From assembly GCA_023150345.1 (NCBI GenBank), contig JAKLLB010000013.1, positions 1 through 64,000 of the forward strand: a stretch of 64,000 nt of DNA. Direction: 5' to 3'. This DNA is from Aquabacterium sp. GTDB lineage: Bacteria > Pseudomonadota > Gammaproteobacteria > Burkholderiales > Burkholderiaceae_C. Shown here one piece after another: positions 16,675 to 24,247 of the stretch (the stretch's first letter is position 1; every line of letters starts with the position of its first letter). The notes below the pieces were generated by a model, which worked only from the letters and a program-made list of their open reading frames with translations, made no database searches and was not told the origin of the DNA. The position numbers and the translations under genes were made by a program.

Positions 16675-17533
16675 GTGCGCGTGCTTGCATCAGCGGCCTT
16701 CCGGTGTCGTCGGTCGCCCACAGGTCGACGACGTCGGGTGTGACTCCGGGCGCGCCGTTCAGGTGCAGCAGGCCGGGCTCGAACGCCGGGTGCAGTGCCC
16801 GGTACTCCAGCGCGCGCAGGTGCGGCTGGCCGCTCTCCCGGCGCAGCAGTTGCAGCAACAGCGTGACAACCAGCGGCCCGTGGACGACCAGGCCCGGGTA
16901 GCCCTCCACGTCGCGCGCGTACTCGCGGTCGTAGTGGATGCGATGGCCGTTGGCCGTGAGTGCCGAGTATCGGAACAGCAGCACGGGGTCCGGCACCACG
17001 GTGTGGCGCATGCGCGGTGCGGCCGTTGCCGTGGCCGAAGCGGCCTCCGGCGCCGGTGTCGAGGCATGGGCTGCGTCCAGCGGTCGGTAGACGATGTCAT
17101 GCTCCTCGGTGAGCACCGGCGAGGTACGGCGGCCGCGGTGAATGACGTGACGCACAGTGACGAACACCAGCGTGCCGCTGCGCCCGGTCTTCATGCGCAC
17201 GTCGGTCACCTCGGAGGTTCGTCGCAACGACTGGCCCACTCGCAGTGGCGCATGGAACTGCAAGCGGCCGCCTGCCCACATGCGCCGGGCATGGGGCACC
17301 GGCGGCAGGAAGTCGCCCAATCGGGGATGGCCGTCGCGGCCGAGATCGGCGGGCCGCTTCATCGGCGCGAACAGCATCCAGTGCCACAGCTCGGGCAGGG
17401 CATCGCCGCGTGCGGGAGCACGGCCTTCGTCCAGCGTGGCGGCCAGGTCGGCGACGCGGCGTTCATCGATGACGTCGACTGCGACTTCGGTGTGCCTGCC
17501 GATCCAGCGGCGCAACGTGTCTTCGTTCAGCAT
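16667..17533 (-). CDS. HTD2/MaoC-like acyl dehydratase
   Basis: Encodes 288 residues. The protein has a degenerate N-terminal hotdog half ('LPELWHWMLFAPMKRPADLGRDGHP...LPPVPHARRMWAGGRLQFHAPLRVGQ') and a C-terminal MaoC half with 'RYSALTANGHRIHYDREYARDVEGYPGLVVHGPL', the layout of HTD2-type hydroxyacyl-thioester and mesaconyl-CoA-type hydratases. ATG at 17533 begins the conserved 'MLNEDTLRRWIGR'. The substrate is unknown. It overlaps the thioesterase gene and diverges from the aminotransferase. Confidence 0.82.
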   Translation of the reverse strand: MLNEDTLRRWIGRHTEVAVDVIDERRVADLAATLDEGRAPARGDALPELWHWMLFAPMKRPADLGRDGHPRLGDFLPPVPHARRMWAGGRLQFHAPLRVGQSLRRTSEVTDVRMKTGRSGTLVFVTVRHVIHRGRRTSPVLTEEHDIVYRPLDAAHASTPAPEAASATATAAPRMRHTVVPDPVLLFRYSALTANGHRIHYDREYARDVEGYPGLVVHGPLVVTLLLQLLRRESGQPHLRALEYRALHPAFEPGLLHLNGAPGVTPDVVDLWATDDTGRPLMQARAHV

Positions 17534-17702
17534 GGTCGTGCATGGCTGCGCCCGGCCTGGGCAGCCCAAACCGGCGCGCTGGAGTATCGACGGCGCATCA
17601 TGTCACTGTGCAACGCCGCCCGCGCATGCGCAACCCCGATCGTGCGCGTGGCCAGCGCCTGGGTGATAAGCTGGCCCGTTTCCGACTGCGAGTCCGTTCA
17701 CC

Positions 17703-18860
17703 ATGCCTGCGCTGTTGCCCGACGTCGATCCCGATGGCCTGCTCGAGTACTCGGTGGTCTACACCGACCGGGCGCTCAACCACATGTCCCGCCGCTTCCA
17801 GCAGGTGATGCGCGACATCTCGGATGTGTTGCGCCAGGCCTATGGCGCCCGCTCGTCCATCGTGGTGCCGGGCAGCGGCACTTTCGGCATGGAGGCCGTG
17901 GCGCGTCAGTTCGCCGGTGGACAGCGTGTGCTGGTACTGCGCAACGGATGGTTCAGCTACCGCTGGAGCCAGATTCTCGACACGGGTCGGTTCGCCGCCG
18001 ACCACCAGGTGCTGTGCGCGCGCCCGGCAACCCCAGGGCGCCAGCAGCCCTGGGTGCCGGCTCCGCTGGACGAGGTGTGCGCGACCATCCGCGAGCAGCG
18101 CCCGGGCGTGGTCTTCGCGCCCCACGTCGAAACGGCCAGCGGCATGATGCTGCCCGACGACTACCTGCGCACCGTCGCCCAGGAGGTCCATGCCGCAGGC
18201 GGGCTGTTCGTGCTCGATTGCATCGCTTCGGGGGCGATGTGGGTCGACATGGCGGCACTGGGGATTGACGTGCTGGTCAGCGCGCCGCAGAAGGGCTGGA
18301 GCGGATCACCCTGCGCGGCCTTCGTGATGCTCGGCGAGCAGGCGCGCGCGCGCATCGACTCCACGAGCAGCAGCAGCTTCGCGGCCGACCTGAAGAAGTG
18401 GCTGCAGATCATGGAGACCTACGAAGGCGGCAGCCACGCCTATCACGCAACCATGCCCACCGACGCGCTGGCGCGCAGCCGCGACGCGATGGTGCAGTCA
18501 CGCGAACGCGGCTTCGAGGCCTTGCGCCAGGCCCAGGCCCAACTCGGGCGGCGCGTGCGCGATCTGCTGGTGTCCCGGGGCTTTCCGAGCGTGGCGGCCG
18601 CGGGCTGCCAGGCGCCGGGCGTGGTGGTGAGCTACACCGACGACGACGCCATCCACACGGCGCGCGCCTTCGTCGCGCAGGGGCTGCAAACGGCAGGCGG
18701 CGTGCCGCTGCAGTGCGGAGAGCCGGCCGACTTCAAGACGTTTCGCATCGGCTTGTTCGGACTGGACAAGCTGTCCGACATCGACCGCACCGTGGGGCAC
18801 CTCGCGCGTGCGCTCGACGCGATCCAGGGGGCGCCGGCGCGCCAGGTCGCGAACGCCTGA
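17703..18860 (+). CDS. class V (PLP-dependent) aminotransferase
   Basis: Encodes 385 residues of the aspartate-aminotransferase-fold class V family, related to alanine/serine-glyoxylate transaminases. Visible are 'IVVPGSGTFGMEAVARQF' near residue 53, 'APHVETASGMMLP' and 'LFVLDCIASGAMWVDM' (cofactor Asp). The Schiff-base lysine is in 'SAPQKGWSGSPCAAFV'. Substrates are not determined by sequence; a role in glyoxylate/alanine or phosphonate-amine metabolism is only possible. The 169-base divergent region upstream holds nothing recognisable. Its TGA abuts the TGA of the converging gene (TGATCA). Confidence 0.85.
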   Translation: MPALLPDVDPDGLLEYSVVYTDRALNHMSRRFQQVMRDISDVLRQAYGARSSIVVPGSGTFGMEAVARQFAGGQRVLVLRNGWFSYRWSQILDTGRFAADHQVLCARPATPGRQQPWVPAPLDEVCATIREQRPGVVFAPHVETASGMMLPDDYLRTVAQEVHAAGGLFVLDCIASGAMWVDMAALGIDVLVSAPQKGWSGSPCAAFVMLGEQARARIDSTSSSSFAADLKKWLQIMETYEGGSHAYHATMPTDALARSRDAMVQSRERGFEALRQAQAQLGRRVRDLLVSRGFPSVAAAGCQAPGVVVSYTDDDAIHTARAFVAQGLQTAGGVPLQCGEPADFKTFRIGLFGLDKLSDIDRTVGHLARALDAIQGAPARQVANA

Positions 18861-19523
18861 TCAGCTGCCCGACCGCAGCTCCCACACGCTTTCGTCGGCG
18901 GCGTGGTCCACCAGCAAGCGTCGCACGCGATCCTGCCAGTGCGCGCCGAACGTCTGGCGCTCCTCGTCGGTGGCGACCCCGGTCAGGCAGCGCTGCAGCA
19001 GAGGAAAGGTATCGGGATGCGCCGGTACCCGCTGGGCATGGCCCTGCGCGTCGACGGTCTGGCCGGTGTCCAGGCGCGTGTAGCGCAGTTCCAGCGACTG
19101 CTCCTGGCCCCAGAGCATCCGCTCGCGTCGAACGAACTGCCCGGCCAGGCCCTTGAAGCCGCCGACACCGGCAGCGCCGGTCAGCAGGCCGGCGACAGCG
19201 CCCACCACGCCGGCTGTACCGGCCTCCAGGGACTCGGCCAGGCTCACCCGCACCTGCCCCCGTACCGGCGTGGCGTCGACGTACAGGCGTTGCAGCGCGA
19301 GCCGGGTGAGGGTGTAGGCGCTGGCCACCGTCGGGCACGAGTGGCCGGCCAATCGAACGGCGTCGGCGTAGCGGTAGTGCACCAGGCCGCCCTCGCACGA
19401 GCCCAGCAGCAGCGCCAACGGGTCGTGCAACGTGACACCGGGCACCTGATCGAAGAAGGCCGGGAAGCGCTCGCGACCCGGCTCGGCTCCGGCACCTGTG
19501 GACGGGCTCATCGAAGCAGTCAC
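18861..19523 (-). CDS. FmdE-like HxCP-motif protein of unknown function
   Basis: Encodes 220 residues. The N-terminal half carries 'HDPLALLLGSCEGGLVHYRYADAVRLAGHSCPTVASAY' with H61-x-C63-P64, resembling the HxCP metal-binding motif of FmdE-family proteins. A glycine/alanine-rich hydrophobic stretch follows at about 104-135, then a charged C-terminus. GTG at 19523 is preferred because it overlaps the stop of the DUF2249 gene (GTGA); ATG at 19511 is an alternative. Cotranscription behind an NsrR-like operator suggests a role in nitric-oxide or nitrosative stress (inference). No catalytic function can be assigned. Confidence 0.7.
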   Translation of the reverse strand: MTASMSPSTGAGAEPGRERFPAFFDQVPGVTLHDPLALLLGSCEGGLVHYRYADAVRLAGHSCPTVASAYTLTRLALQRLYVDATPVRGQVRVSLAESLEAGTAGVVGAVAGLLTGAAGVGGFKGLAGQFVRRERMLWGQEQSLELRYTRLDTGQTVDAQGHAQRVPAHPDTFPLLQRCLTGVATDEERQTFGAHWQDRVRRLLVDHAADESVWELRSGS

Positions 19524-19774
19524 TGGCGCACGAAGTCGATCACGATCGCGCCGGGCTCGCGCTGCAGGTACTCGATGCGCACCGAGTCGCCGTAGCGCAC
19601 CTGCAGCTGGTGCAGCAAGGGCAGCGGGTCGTGGTCGTTCACGAAGCGCATGGTCTCGCCGGGGGTCAGGGCGTCGAGCGCGCCGAAGATGGCCGCATGG
19701 CGAAACCGCTTGGCCACACCTCGCGCGTCGAACGGGTAGATGGCCTCGGGGGTGGTGTGGTTGTGTGGCTGCAT
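19520..19774 (-). CDS. DUF2249 domain protein
   Basis: Encodes 84 residues forming one DUF2249 domain: 'IYPFDARGVAKRFRHAAIFGALDALTPGETMRFVNDHDPLPLLHQLQVRYGD', ending in 'REPGAIVIDFVRQ'. These small TusA-like-fold proteins are often found near denitrification and NO-response genes; their biochemical role is not settled. First gene of a two-gene operon, 23 bases downstream of a strong inverted repeat of NsrR type. Confidence 0.85.
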   Translation of the reverse strand: MQPHNHTTPEAIYPFDARGVAKRFRHAAIFGALDALTPGETMRFVNDHDPLPLLHQLQVRYGDSVRIEYLQREPGAIVIDFVRQ

Positions 19775-19797
19775 GGGATCTCGGCGGGTTGAATTGA

Positions 19798-19820
19798 AAG
19801 ATGCACTTCGAGTGCATCTT
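19798..19820 (-). promoter_or_regulatory. NsrR-type operator (perfect 10-bp inverted repeat)
   Basis: Two perfect 10-base arms, AAGATGCACT and AGTGCATCTT, flank a 3-base centre. This closely resembles the NO-sensing repressor NsrR consensus of beta/gammaproteobacteria (AAGATGYATTT and its complement). It sits 23 bases before the DUF2249 ATG and directly after a plausible -10 box, a position suited to repression. Assignment to NsrR is from motif similarity; no nsrR gene is in the window. Confidence 0.65.
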
Positions 19821-19821
19821 C

Positions 19822-19850
19822 ATGGTACGGCCAAGGCGACCCAAAAGCAA
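19822..19850 (-). promoter_or_regulatory. sigma-70-like promoter of the DUF2249 operon
   Basis: Reading on the minus strand, TTGCTT (19850-19845) and TACCAT (19827-19822) are separated by exactly 17 bases. The expected start point falls inside the adjacent inverted repeat, so the operator would cover the +1 region. Both boxes match consensus moderately. Confidence 0.5.
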
Positions 19851-19960
19851 GATTCACAATGCACCTTATGGGGTCATCCTTGGCCGCTGGTGATCGCCGA
19901 AGGCGCCGGCCGCCAGTGCGGGCAGGGACGAGCTGCGTGCCGGCCCGCCCGGGCATGCCC

Positions 19961-21073
19961 TCAGCTTGGTTGCGCCAGCACCCCGCGGCGCATCTGGTCG
20001 AGCTCGAGGCTCTCGAACAACGCCTTGAAGTTGCCCTCACCGAAGCCTTGGTTGCCCTTGCGCTGGATGAACTCGAAGAAGATGGGCCCGAGCTGGTTCT
20101 CCGAGAAGATCTGCAGCAGCAGGTCGCCTGGAGCCCCGTCGATCAGGATGCGCCGCTGGCGCAGCGCCTGCAGGTCTTCACCGTGGCCCGGAATTCGGCG
20201 ATCGACCAGCTCGTAGTAGGTGTCCGGCGTATCCAGCAGCGCCACGCCGGCCTCGCGCAGGCGGTCCACCGTGCGGTGCAGGTTGTCCGACTGAAGCGCG
20301 ATGTGCTGGATGCCTTCGCCGTGGTAGCTGTCCAGGTACTCCTGGATCTGGCCCTTGGTGTCGTTGCCTTCCTCGTTGATCGGGATGCGGATCTTTCCGC
20401 ACGGGCTGGTCATCGCCTTGCTCTTGATGCCGGTGACCTTGCCCTCGATGTCGAAGTAGCGGATCTCGCGGAAGTTGAACAGGCGCTCGTAGAAGTCGGC
20501 CCACTCGGCCATGCGACCCTTGTGCACGTTGTGGGTGAGGTGGTCGATGACCTGCAGGCCGTGGCCGGGTGGGTCGAGCTCCGCGCCGGGATAGGGCTCG
20601 AAGTCGACGTCGAAGAACCCGATGTTGCCGATGTCGCCGGGCCGGGCGCCGTTCTTGCCGCGCCAGCGGTCGACGAGGTAGATCATCGAGTCGCCGATGC
20701 CCTTGATGGCCGGGATATTGAGTTCGCCCGGCCCTGCCGAGCCGGCGTAGCCCCATGCGCCCAGGGAGACGGCGCGCTCGTAGGCGTACTTCGCATCCTG
20801 CACGCGGAACGCGATGGCGCAGATGCTCGGGCCGTGCAGCCGCGCGAAGCGCTGGGCGAACGAGTCCGGTTCGGCATTGACGATGAAATTGATGCCGCCC
20901 TGGCGGTACAGCGTCACGTTCTTGTGGCGGTGGCGCGCGATCGGCTTGAAGCCCATGCGCTCGAACAGCGCGCCCATGGCCACAGGATCGGGAGCAGCGT
21001 ATTCGATGAACTCGAAGCCGTCGGTTCCCATCGGGTTGTGCGGCTCTGGGGTATGGGCGGAGTTGGCGTTCAT
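19961..21073 (-). CDS. hpd: 4-hydroxyphenylpyruvate dioxygenase
   Basis: Encodes 370 residues, usual for the bacterial enzyme that converts 4-hydroxyphenylpyruvate to homogentisate with O2. The two vicinal-oxygen-chelate halves are present. The iron ligands lie in 'QVIDHLTHNVHKGRM', 'GEGIQHIALQSDN' and 'GPIFFEFIQRKGNQGFGEGNFKALFESLE', which also ends in the C-terminal gating helix. It feeds the pathway ending in fumarylacetoacetase (402-1736). Divergent from an Lrp/AsnC regulator that probably controls it. Confidence 0.96.
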   Translation of the reverse strand: MNANSAHTPEPHNPMGTDGFEFIEYAAPDPVAMGALFERMGFKPIARHRHKNVTLYRQGGINFIVNAEPDSFAQRFARLHGPSICAIAFRVQDAKYAYERAVSLGAWGYAGSAGPGELNIPAIKGIGDSMIYLVDRWRGKNGARPGDIGNIGFFDVDFEPYPGAELDPPGHGLQVIDHLTHNVHKGRMAEWADFYERLFNFREIRYFDIEGKVTGIKSKAMTSPCGKIRIPINEEGNDTKGQIQEYLDSYHGEGIQHIALQSDNLHRTVDRLREAGVALLDTPDTYYELVDRRIPGHGEDLQALRQRRILIDGAPGDLLLQIFSENQLGPIFFEFIQRKGNQGFGEGNFKALFESLELDQMRRGVLAQPS

Positions 21074-21135
21074 GGTGGTCCAGTGGTGTGTGTGGCTTGG
21101 GTGTGATGCACATCAAGGCATGACGAACATGATTT

Positions 21136-21149
21136 TTGAACTGGATCAA
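21136..21149. promoter_or_regulatory. FNR/DNR-like inverted repeat between hpd and the AsnC-type gene
   Basis: TTGAACTGGATCAA matches the TTGAT-N4-ATCAA consensus of FNR/CRP-family anaerobic regulators in 9 of 10 positions. It lies 63 bases before the hpd start and 71 before the regulator start. Single sites of this quality arise by chance, so this is tentative. The intergenic region also has a TGCAC/GTGCA inverted repeat near 21191-21205 that could be the Lrp-type site. Confidence 0.25.
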
Positions 21150-21219
21150 CGCAACGTGTGCGCATTTGCATCAAGTACGATCACGCGTCGTGCACGTTTT
21201 GTGCACAGGAGCCGCGGAA

Positions 21220-21747
21220 TTGGACGATTTGCTGCTTGATCCGCTGGATGTGTCGTTGCTGGCCCTGTTGCAGCGCGACTGCCATGCCACCCATCAGGTC
21301 GTCGGCGACCAACTGGGTCTTTCGCCTTCGCAGGTGAGTCGCCGCATCCAGCGACTGGAGCATCTGGGCGTGATCCGCGGCTACGTGGCGCTGCTCGATC
21401 CGGCCGCCCTGTCGCTGGCGGTGCGGGCCTACACCTACGTGACGCTGGCCCGCCATGGCGGCGACGAGGGTGCCGCGTTCGAGCGCGCGATTCTCGCGGT
21501 ACCGGAGGTTCAGGATTGCTATTCCATCGCAGGCGAGGCAGATTACCTGCTCCAGATCGTGGCGGCGTCGCTCCATGACCTCTCCGATTCCGTCCTGCAT
21601 CGCCTCACCCGGTTGCCCGGCGTGGTCAACGTGCGCTCGAGCATCGTGCTCAATCGCATCAAGGCCAGCACCGAACTTCCGCTGGGCCACATCGGCCGGC
21701 CGGCCGGGCAGCCCCGGCGGGTGCGCCTGGTTCAGCGTCCCGGCTGA
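21220..21747 (+). CDS. Lrp/AsnC-family transcriptional regulator
   Basis: Encodes 175 residues from the TTG at 21220. There is an N-terminal winged helix-turn-helix ('LDPLDVSLLALLQRDCHATHQVVGDQLGLSPSQVSRRIQRLEHLGVIRGYVALLD') and a C-terminal RAM ligand-binding domain ('YTYVTLARHGG...FERAILAVPEVQDCYSIAGEADYLLQIVA'). The TTG is chosen because AGGAG precedes it and it starts just before the conserved LDxxD; GTG at 21190 in frame is the alternative. Divergent from hpd, so it is the likely regulator of tyrosine catabolism (inference). Confidence 0.85.
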   Translation: MDDLLLDPLDVSLLALLQRDCHATHQVVGDQLGLSPSQVSRRIQRLEHLGVIRGYVALLDPAALSLAVRAYTYVTLARHGGDEGAAFERAILAVPEVQDCYSIAGEADYLLQIVAASLHDLSDSVLHRLTRLPGVVNVRSSIVLNRIKASTELPLGHIGRPAGQPRRVRLVQRPG

Positions 21748-21838
21748 ACCCCGGGATGCACCTCGTTCGGTTGCGTGCCGTTACAAGCCTGTATCCCCGA
21801 TACTCAACTGGCGGCACGCCGTGCCGAACAGGTAGGCA

Positions 21839-23233
21839 ATGAAGCGGCTGTTGCGATCGCTGCGCAAGGGGCTCCACGAAGCAGTACGCCTCGTGCTCGG
21901 TGCGCTGCCGCGGCGCTGGCGCTTCGCCCTGTTCCGACGCATGGTGGACTGCGATCCGTCTCCGGGGCCGGAACTGCAGTTGAAGATTGCCGACACGCGC
22001 GAGGAACTCGAGGCGTGCTTCGCGCTGCTGCACGATGCCTACGTGGCTGCCGGCTTCATGAAACCCGATCCATCGGGCTTGCGGGTGACGATCTACCACG
22101 CGCTGCCGACCACCACCACCTTGTGCGCGAAGGTCGACGACCGCGTCGTCGGCACCATTTCGCTGATCCGCGAAGGCGTGTTCGGCTTTCCGCTGCAGCA
22201 GGCATTCGATCTGGGCGCCGTGCGGGCCCAGGAAGGGCAGATTGCGGAGGTGTCGGCGCTCGCGGTGCACCCGGACTTCCGCAAGACCGGTGGCCGCATC
22301 CTGTTTCCGTTGATGAAGTTCATGTACGAGTACTGCACCTCGTACTTCGACACGCGTCACCTGGTCATCGCCGTCAACCCGAACAAGATCGAGTTGTACG
22401 AGTCGCTGCTGATGTTCGAGCGGCTGCAGGCGCATGTGGTCGAGAACTACGACTTCGCCAATGGCGCGCCGGCGGTGGGTGCGTCGCTCGACCTGGCCGG
22501 TGTGCGCAAGCGCATGAAGCGCTTGTATGGCGGGCGTCCGTTGCGCCGCAACCTGTATCACTACTTCATGAAGCTGCGGCTGCCCAACATCCAGGCCCCC
22601 GCGCGTCGCTATCACACCACCAACGACCCGGTGATGACCGGCGAGCTGATCGACTACTTCTTCAATCGGCGCACCCAGGCCTTCGCGGCACTCGACGATC
22701 GCAAGAAGCTGCTGCTGCGCAGCATCTACGACCTCGATGCCTACACGCCGGTGCTGCCCACGGTCACCGAGGTCGCCAAGGTCAGCGCCGCGCTGCGCCG
22801 CCACCAGCGCTACTCGATCCGTTGCCCGGCCCGCTTCAGCGTGCGCCTGCCGGATGGCACGGCCCGCGTGCGGCTGAAGGTGATCGAGATGTCGCTCACC
22901 GGTTGCCTGGTGCAGTGCGCGTACGAGATCCCGGCGGGCGTGCAGGGCGAACTGGTGGTCGAGCTCGGTGCTGGCGATCACGCGGTGGTGCCCGCGGCGG
23001 TGGTGCGCCGCACCACCAGTGATGGCGACGGCTACTACGGCATGCGGGTGCTGTTGCCCGATGCCGCCTGGACGGCGTGCGTGCATGCATTGGAGCAGGG
23101 GCAGACCCACGCCGACCTGGAGCGGCTGTCGCAGCCCATGCCCCTGACCGAACCCGGTGCACTGGACGACGCATTGGCCGACGCCACGGCCCTGGAGCGA
23201 GCGCGCCGCCACAGTACGGCGCCGTTGCCCTGA
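21839..23233 (+). CDS. FeeM-type N-acyltransferase fused to a PilZ domain
   Basis: Encodes 464 residues. Residues about 45-260 form a GNAT-like FeeM (N-acyl amino acid synthase) domain: 'LKIADTREELEACFALLHDAYVAAGFMKPDPSGLRVTIYHALPTTTTLCAKVDDRVVGTISLI' and 'GQIAEVSALAVHPDFRKTGGRILFPLMKFMYEY'. Residues about 320-410 resemble PilZ, with RxxxR ('RRHQR') and 'EMSLTG' in place of (D/N)xSxxG, so c-di-GMP binding is plausible but the first acidic/amide residue is Glu. Related acyltransferases occur with exosortase loci. It probably joins a fatty acyl chain from acyl-ACP to an amino compound, under c-di-GMP control (inference). A broken paralogue lies at 24248. Confidence 0.8.
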   Translation: MKRLLRSLRKGLHEAVRLVLGALPRRWRFALFRRMVDCDPSPGPELQLKIADTREELEACFALLHDAYVAAGFMKPDPSGLRVTIYHALPTTTTLCAKVDDRVVGTISLIREGVFGFPLQQAFDLGAVRAQEGQIAEVSALAVHPDFRKTGGRILFPLMKFMYEYCTSYFDTRHLVIAVNPNKIELYESLLMFERLQAHVVENYDFANGAPAVGASLDLAGVRKRMKRLYGGRPLRRNLYHYFMKLRLPNIQAPARRYHTTNDPVMTGELIDYFFNRRTQAFAALDDRKKLLLRSIYDLDAYTPVLPTVTEVAKVSAALRRHQRYSIRCPARFSVRLPDGTARVRLKVIEMSLTGCLVQCAYEIPAGVQGELVVELGAGDHAVVPAAVVRRTTSDGDGYYGMRVLLPDAAWTACVHALEQGQTHADLERLSQPMPLTEPGALDDALADATALERARRHSTAPLP

Positions 23234-23342
23234 CTGGCACAATCCGGCGAGTCCCACCGCGCGTCGATGGCACGCATCCTTGCGCCGCCGACGCGACTGC
23301 CGCCCATCCCGCCGAACCCCCGACACCAGGACGTCCACCCCG

Positions 23343-24143
23343 ATGCCTGTCGTCACCCGTCGCTGTGCGATCACAGCCCTTGCCAGCGTGGGCCTGCCAG
23401 TGCGCGCCGGCCTTGTCGAGCTGATGCAGTCGGTGCGGCCGGCAGTGGTCGCCGTGGGCAACCACCAGCCCCTGCGCAGCCCGCGGTTCCAGTTCCATGG
23501 CACCGGCTTTGCCGTCGGCGATGGCCGGTTGGTCGTCACCAACGCCCATGTGTTGCGCCCGCCGCGCCCTGCCGATCCCGCATCGGCACCGGCGCCGACA
23601 TCCGAGCCGCTTGAGCAGGTGGCTGTCGTTCCCGCCGGACGCAACCCGCGCGAGTGGCGGCTGGCCACCGTTGTGGCGCGCGAACCTGCGTTGGATCTGG
23701 CGCTGCTGCGGCTCGAAGGTGACCCGCTTCCGGCGCTGGACCTCGGCGACTCCGAAGCCGTGCGCGCTGGCCAGGAAGTCGCGTTCGTGGGTTACCCGAT
23801 TGCCGGCGTGCTGGGGCTGGAGCCCGCGATCCACCGTGGCATCGTGGCCGCGGTCACGGCCATGGCCGAGCCGTCGACGGCCGCCAACCAACTCGATGCC
23901 CGACGAGTGGCCCGCCTGCGCGCGGGCAACCTGCGCGTGTTCCAGCTCGATGCCACCGCCTATCCCGGCAACAGCGGCAGCCCCTTGCTCGATGTCGCGA
24001 CCGGTCGCGTGGTGGGCGTGGTCAATTCGGTGCTGGTCAAGGGCACCAAAGAGTCGGTGCTCGCCCAACCGTCCGGCATCACCTACGCGATCCCTGCCAA
24101 CCAGATCACCGAACTCCTGCGACAGGTCGCCGCGTTGCGCTGA
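23343..24143 (+). CDS. trypsin-like (S1C-type) serine protease, no PDZ
   Basis: Encodes 266 residues with a chymotrypsin-fold catalytic triad: H69 in 'VVTNAHVL', D118 in 'ALDLALLRLE' and S211 in 'YPGNSGSPLLD'. It resembles the protease domain of DegP/HtrA proteins but ends after the domain, without PDZ. The N-terminus ('RRCAITALASVGLPVRA') is mildly hydrophobic and may be an export signal. ATG at 23343 gives this N-terminus. It lies between the two FeeM-PilZ copies. Confidence 0.85.
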   Translation: MPVVTRRCAITALASVGLPVRAGLVELMQSVRPAVVAVGNHQPLRSPRFQFHGTGFAVGDGRLVVTNAHVLRPPRPADPASAPAPTSEPLEQVAVVPAGRNPREWRLATVVAREPALDLALLRLEGDPLPALDLGDSEAVRAGQEVAFVGYPIAGVLGLEPAIHRGIVAAVTAMAEPSTAANQLDARRVARLRAGNLRVFQLDATAYPGNSGSPLLDVATGRVVGVVNSVLVKGTKESVLAQPSGITYAIPANQITELLRQVAALR

Positions 24144-24247
24144 GCGCCGCGAGACGGGGCCTTGCCGAGCGGCCGATCGTTTCGTAACGCCTCGACCGCC
24201 CTGCTGCGGATAGCATCGGCCCCCCGACGCAGTCGCCCAGCTCCCGC

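Noticed and set aside
21812-21826. Palindrome CGGCACG-C-CGTGCCG before the FeeM-PilZ gene, and a TGGC...TGC pattern there as a sigma-54 promoter
   Set aside because: The -24/-12 spacing is off by one and A/C at -24 are wrong; the palindrome alone is not strong evidence of an operator.
23343-24143. Possible full DegP/HtrA protease
   Set aside because: Only the protease domain is present; the frame ends without a PDZ domain, so the name degP was not given.
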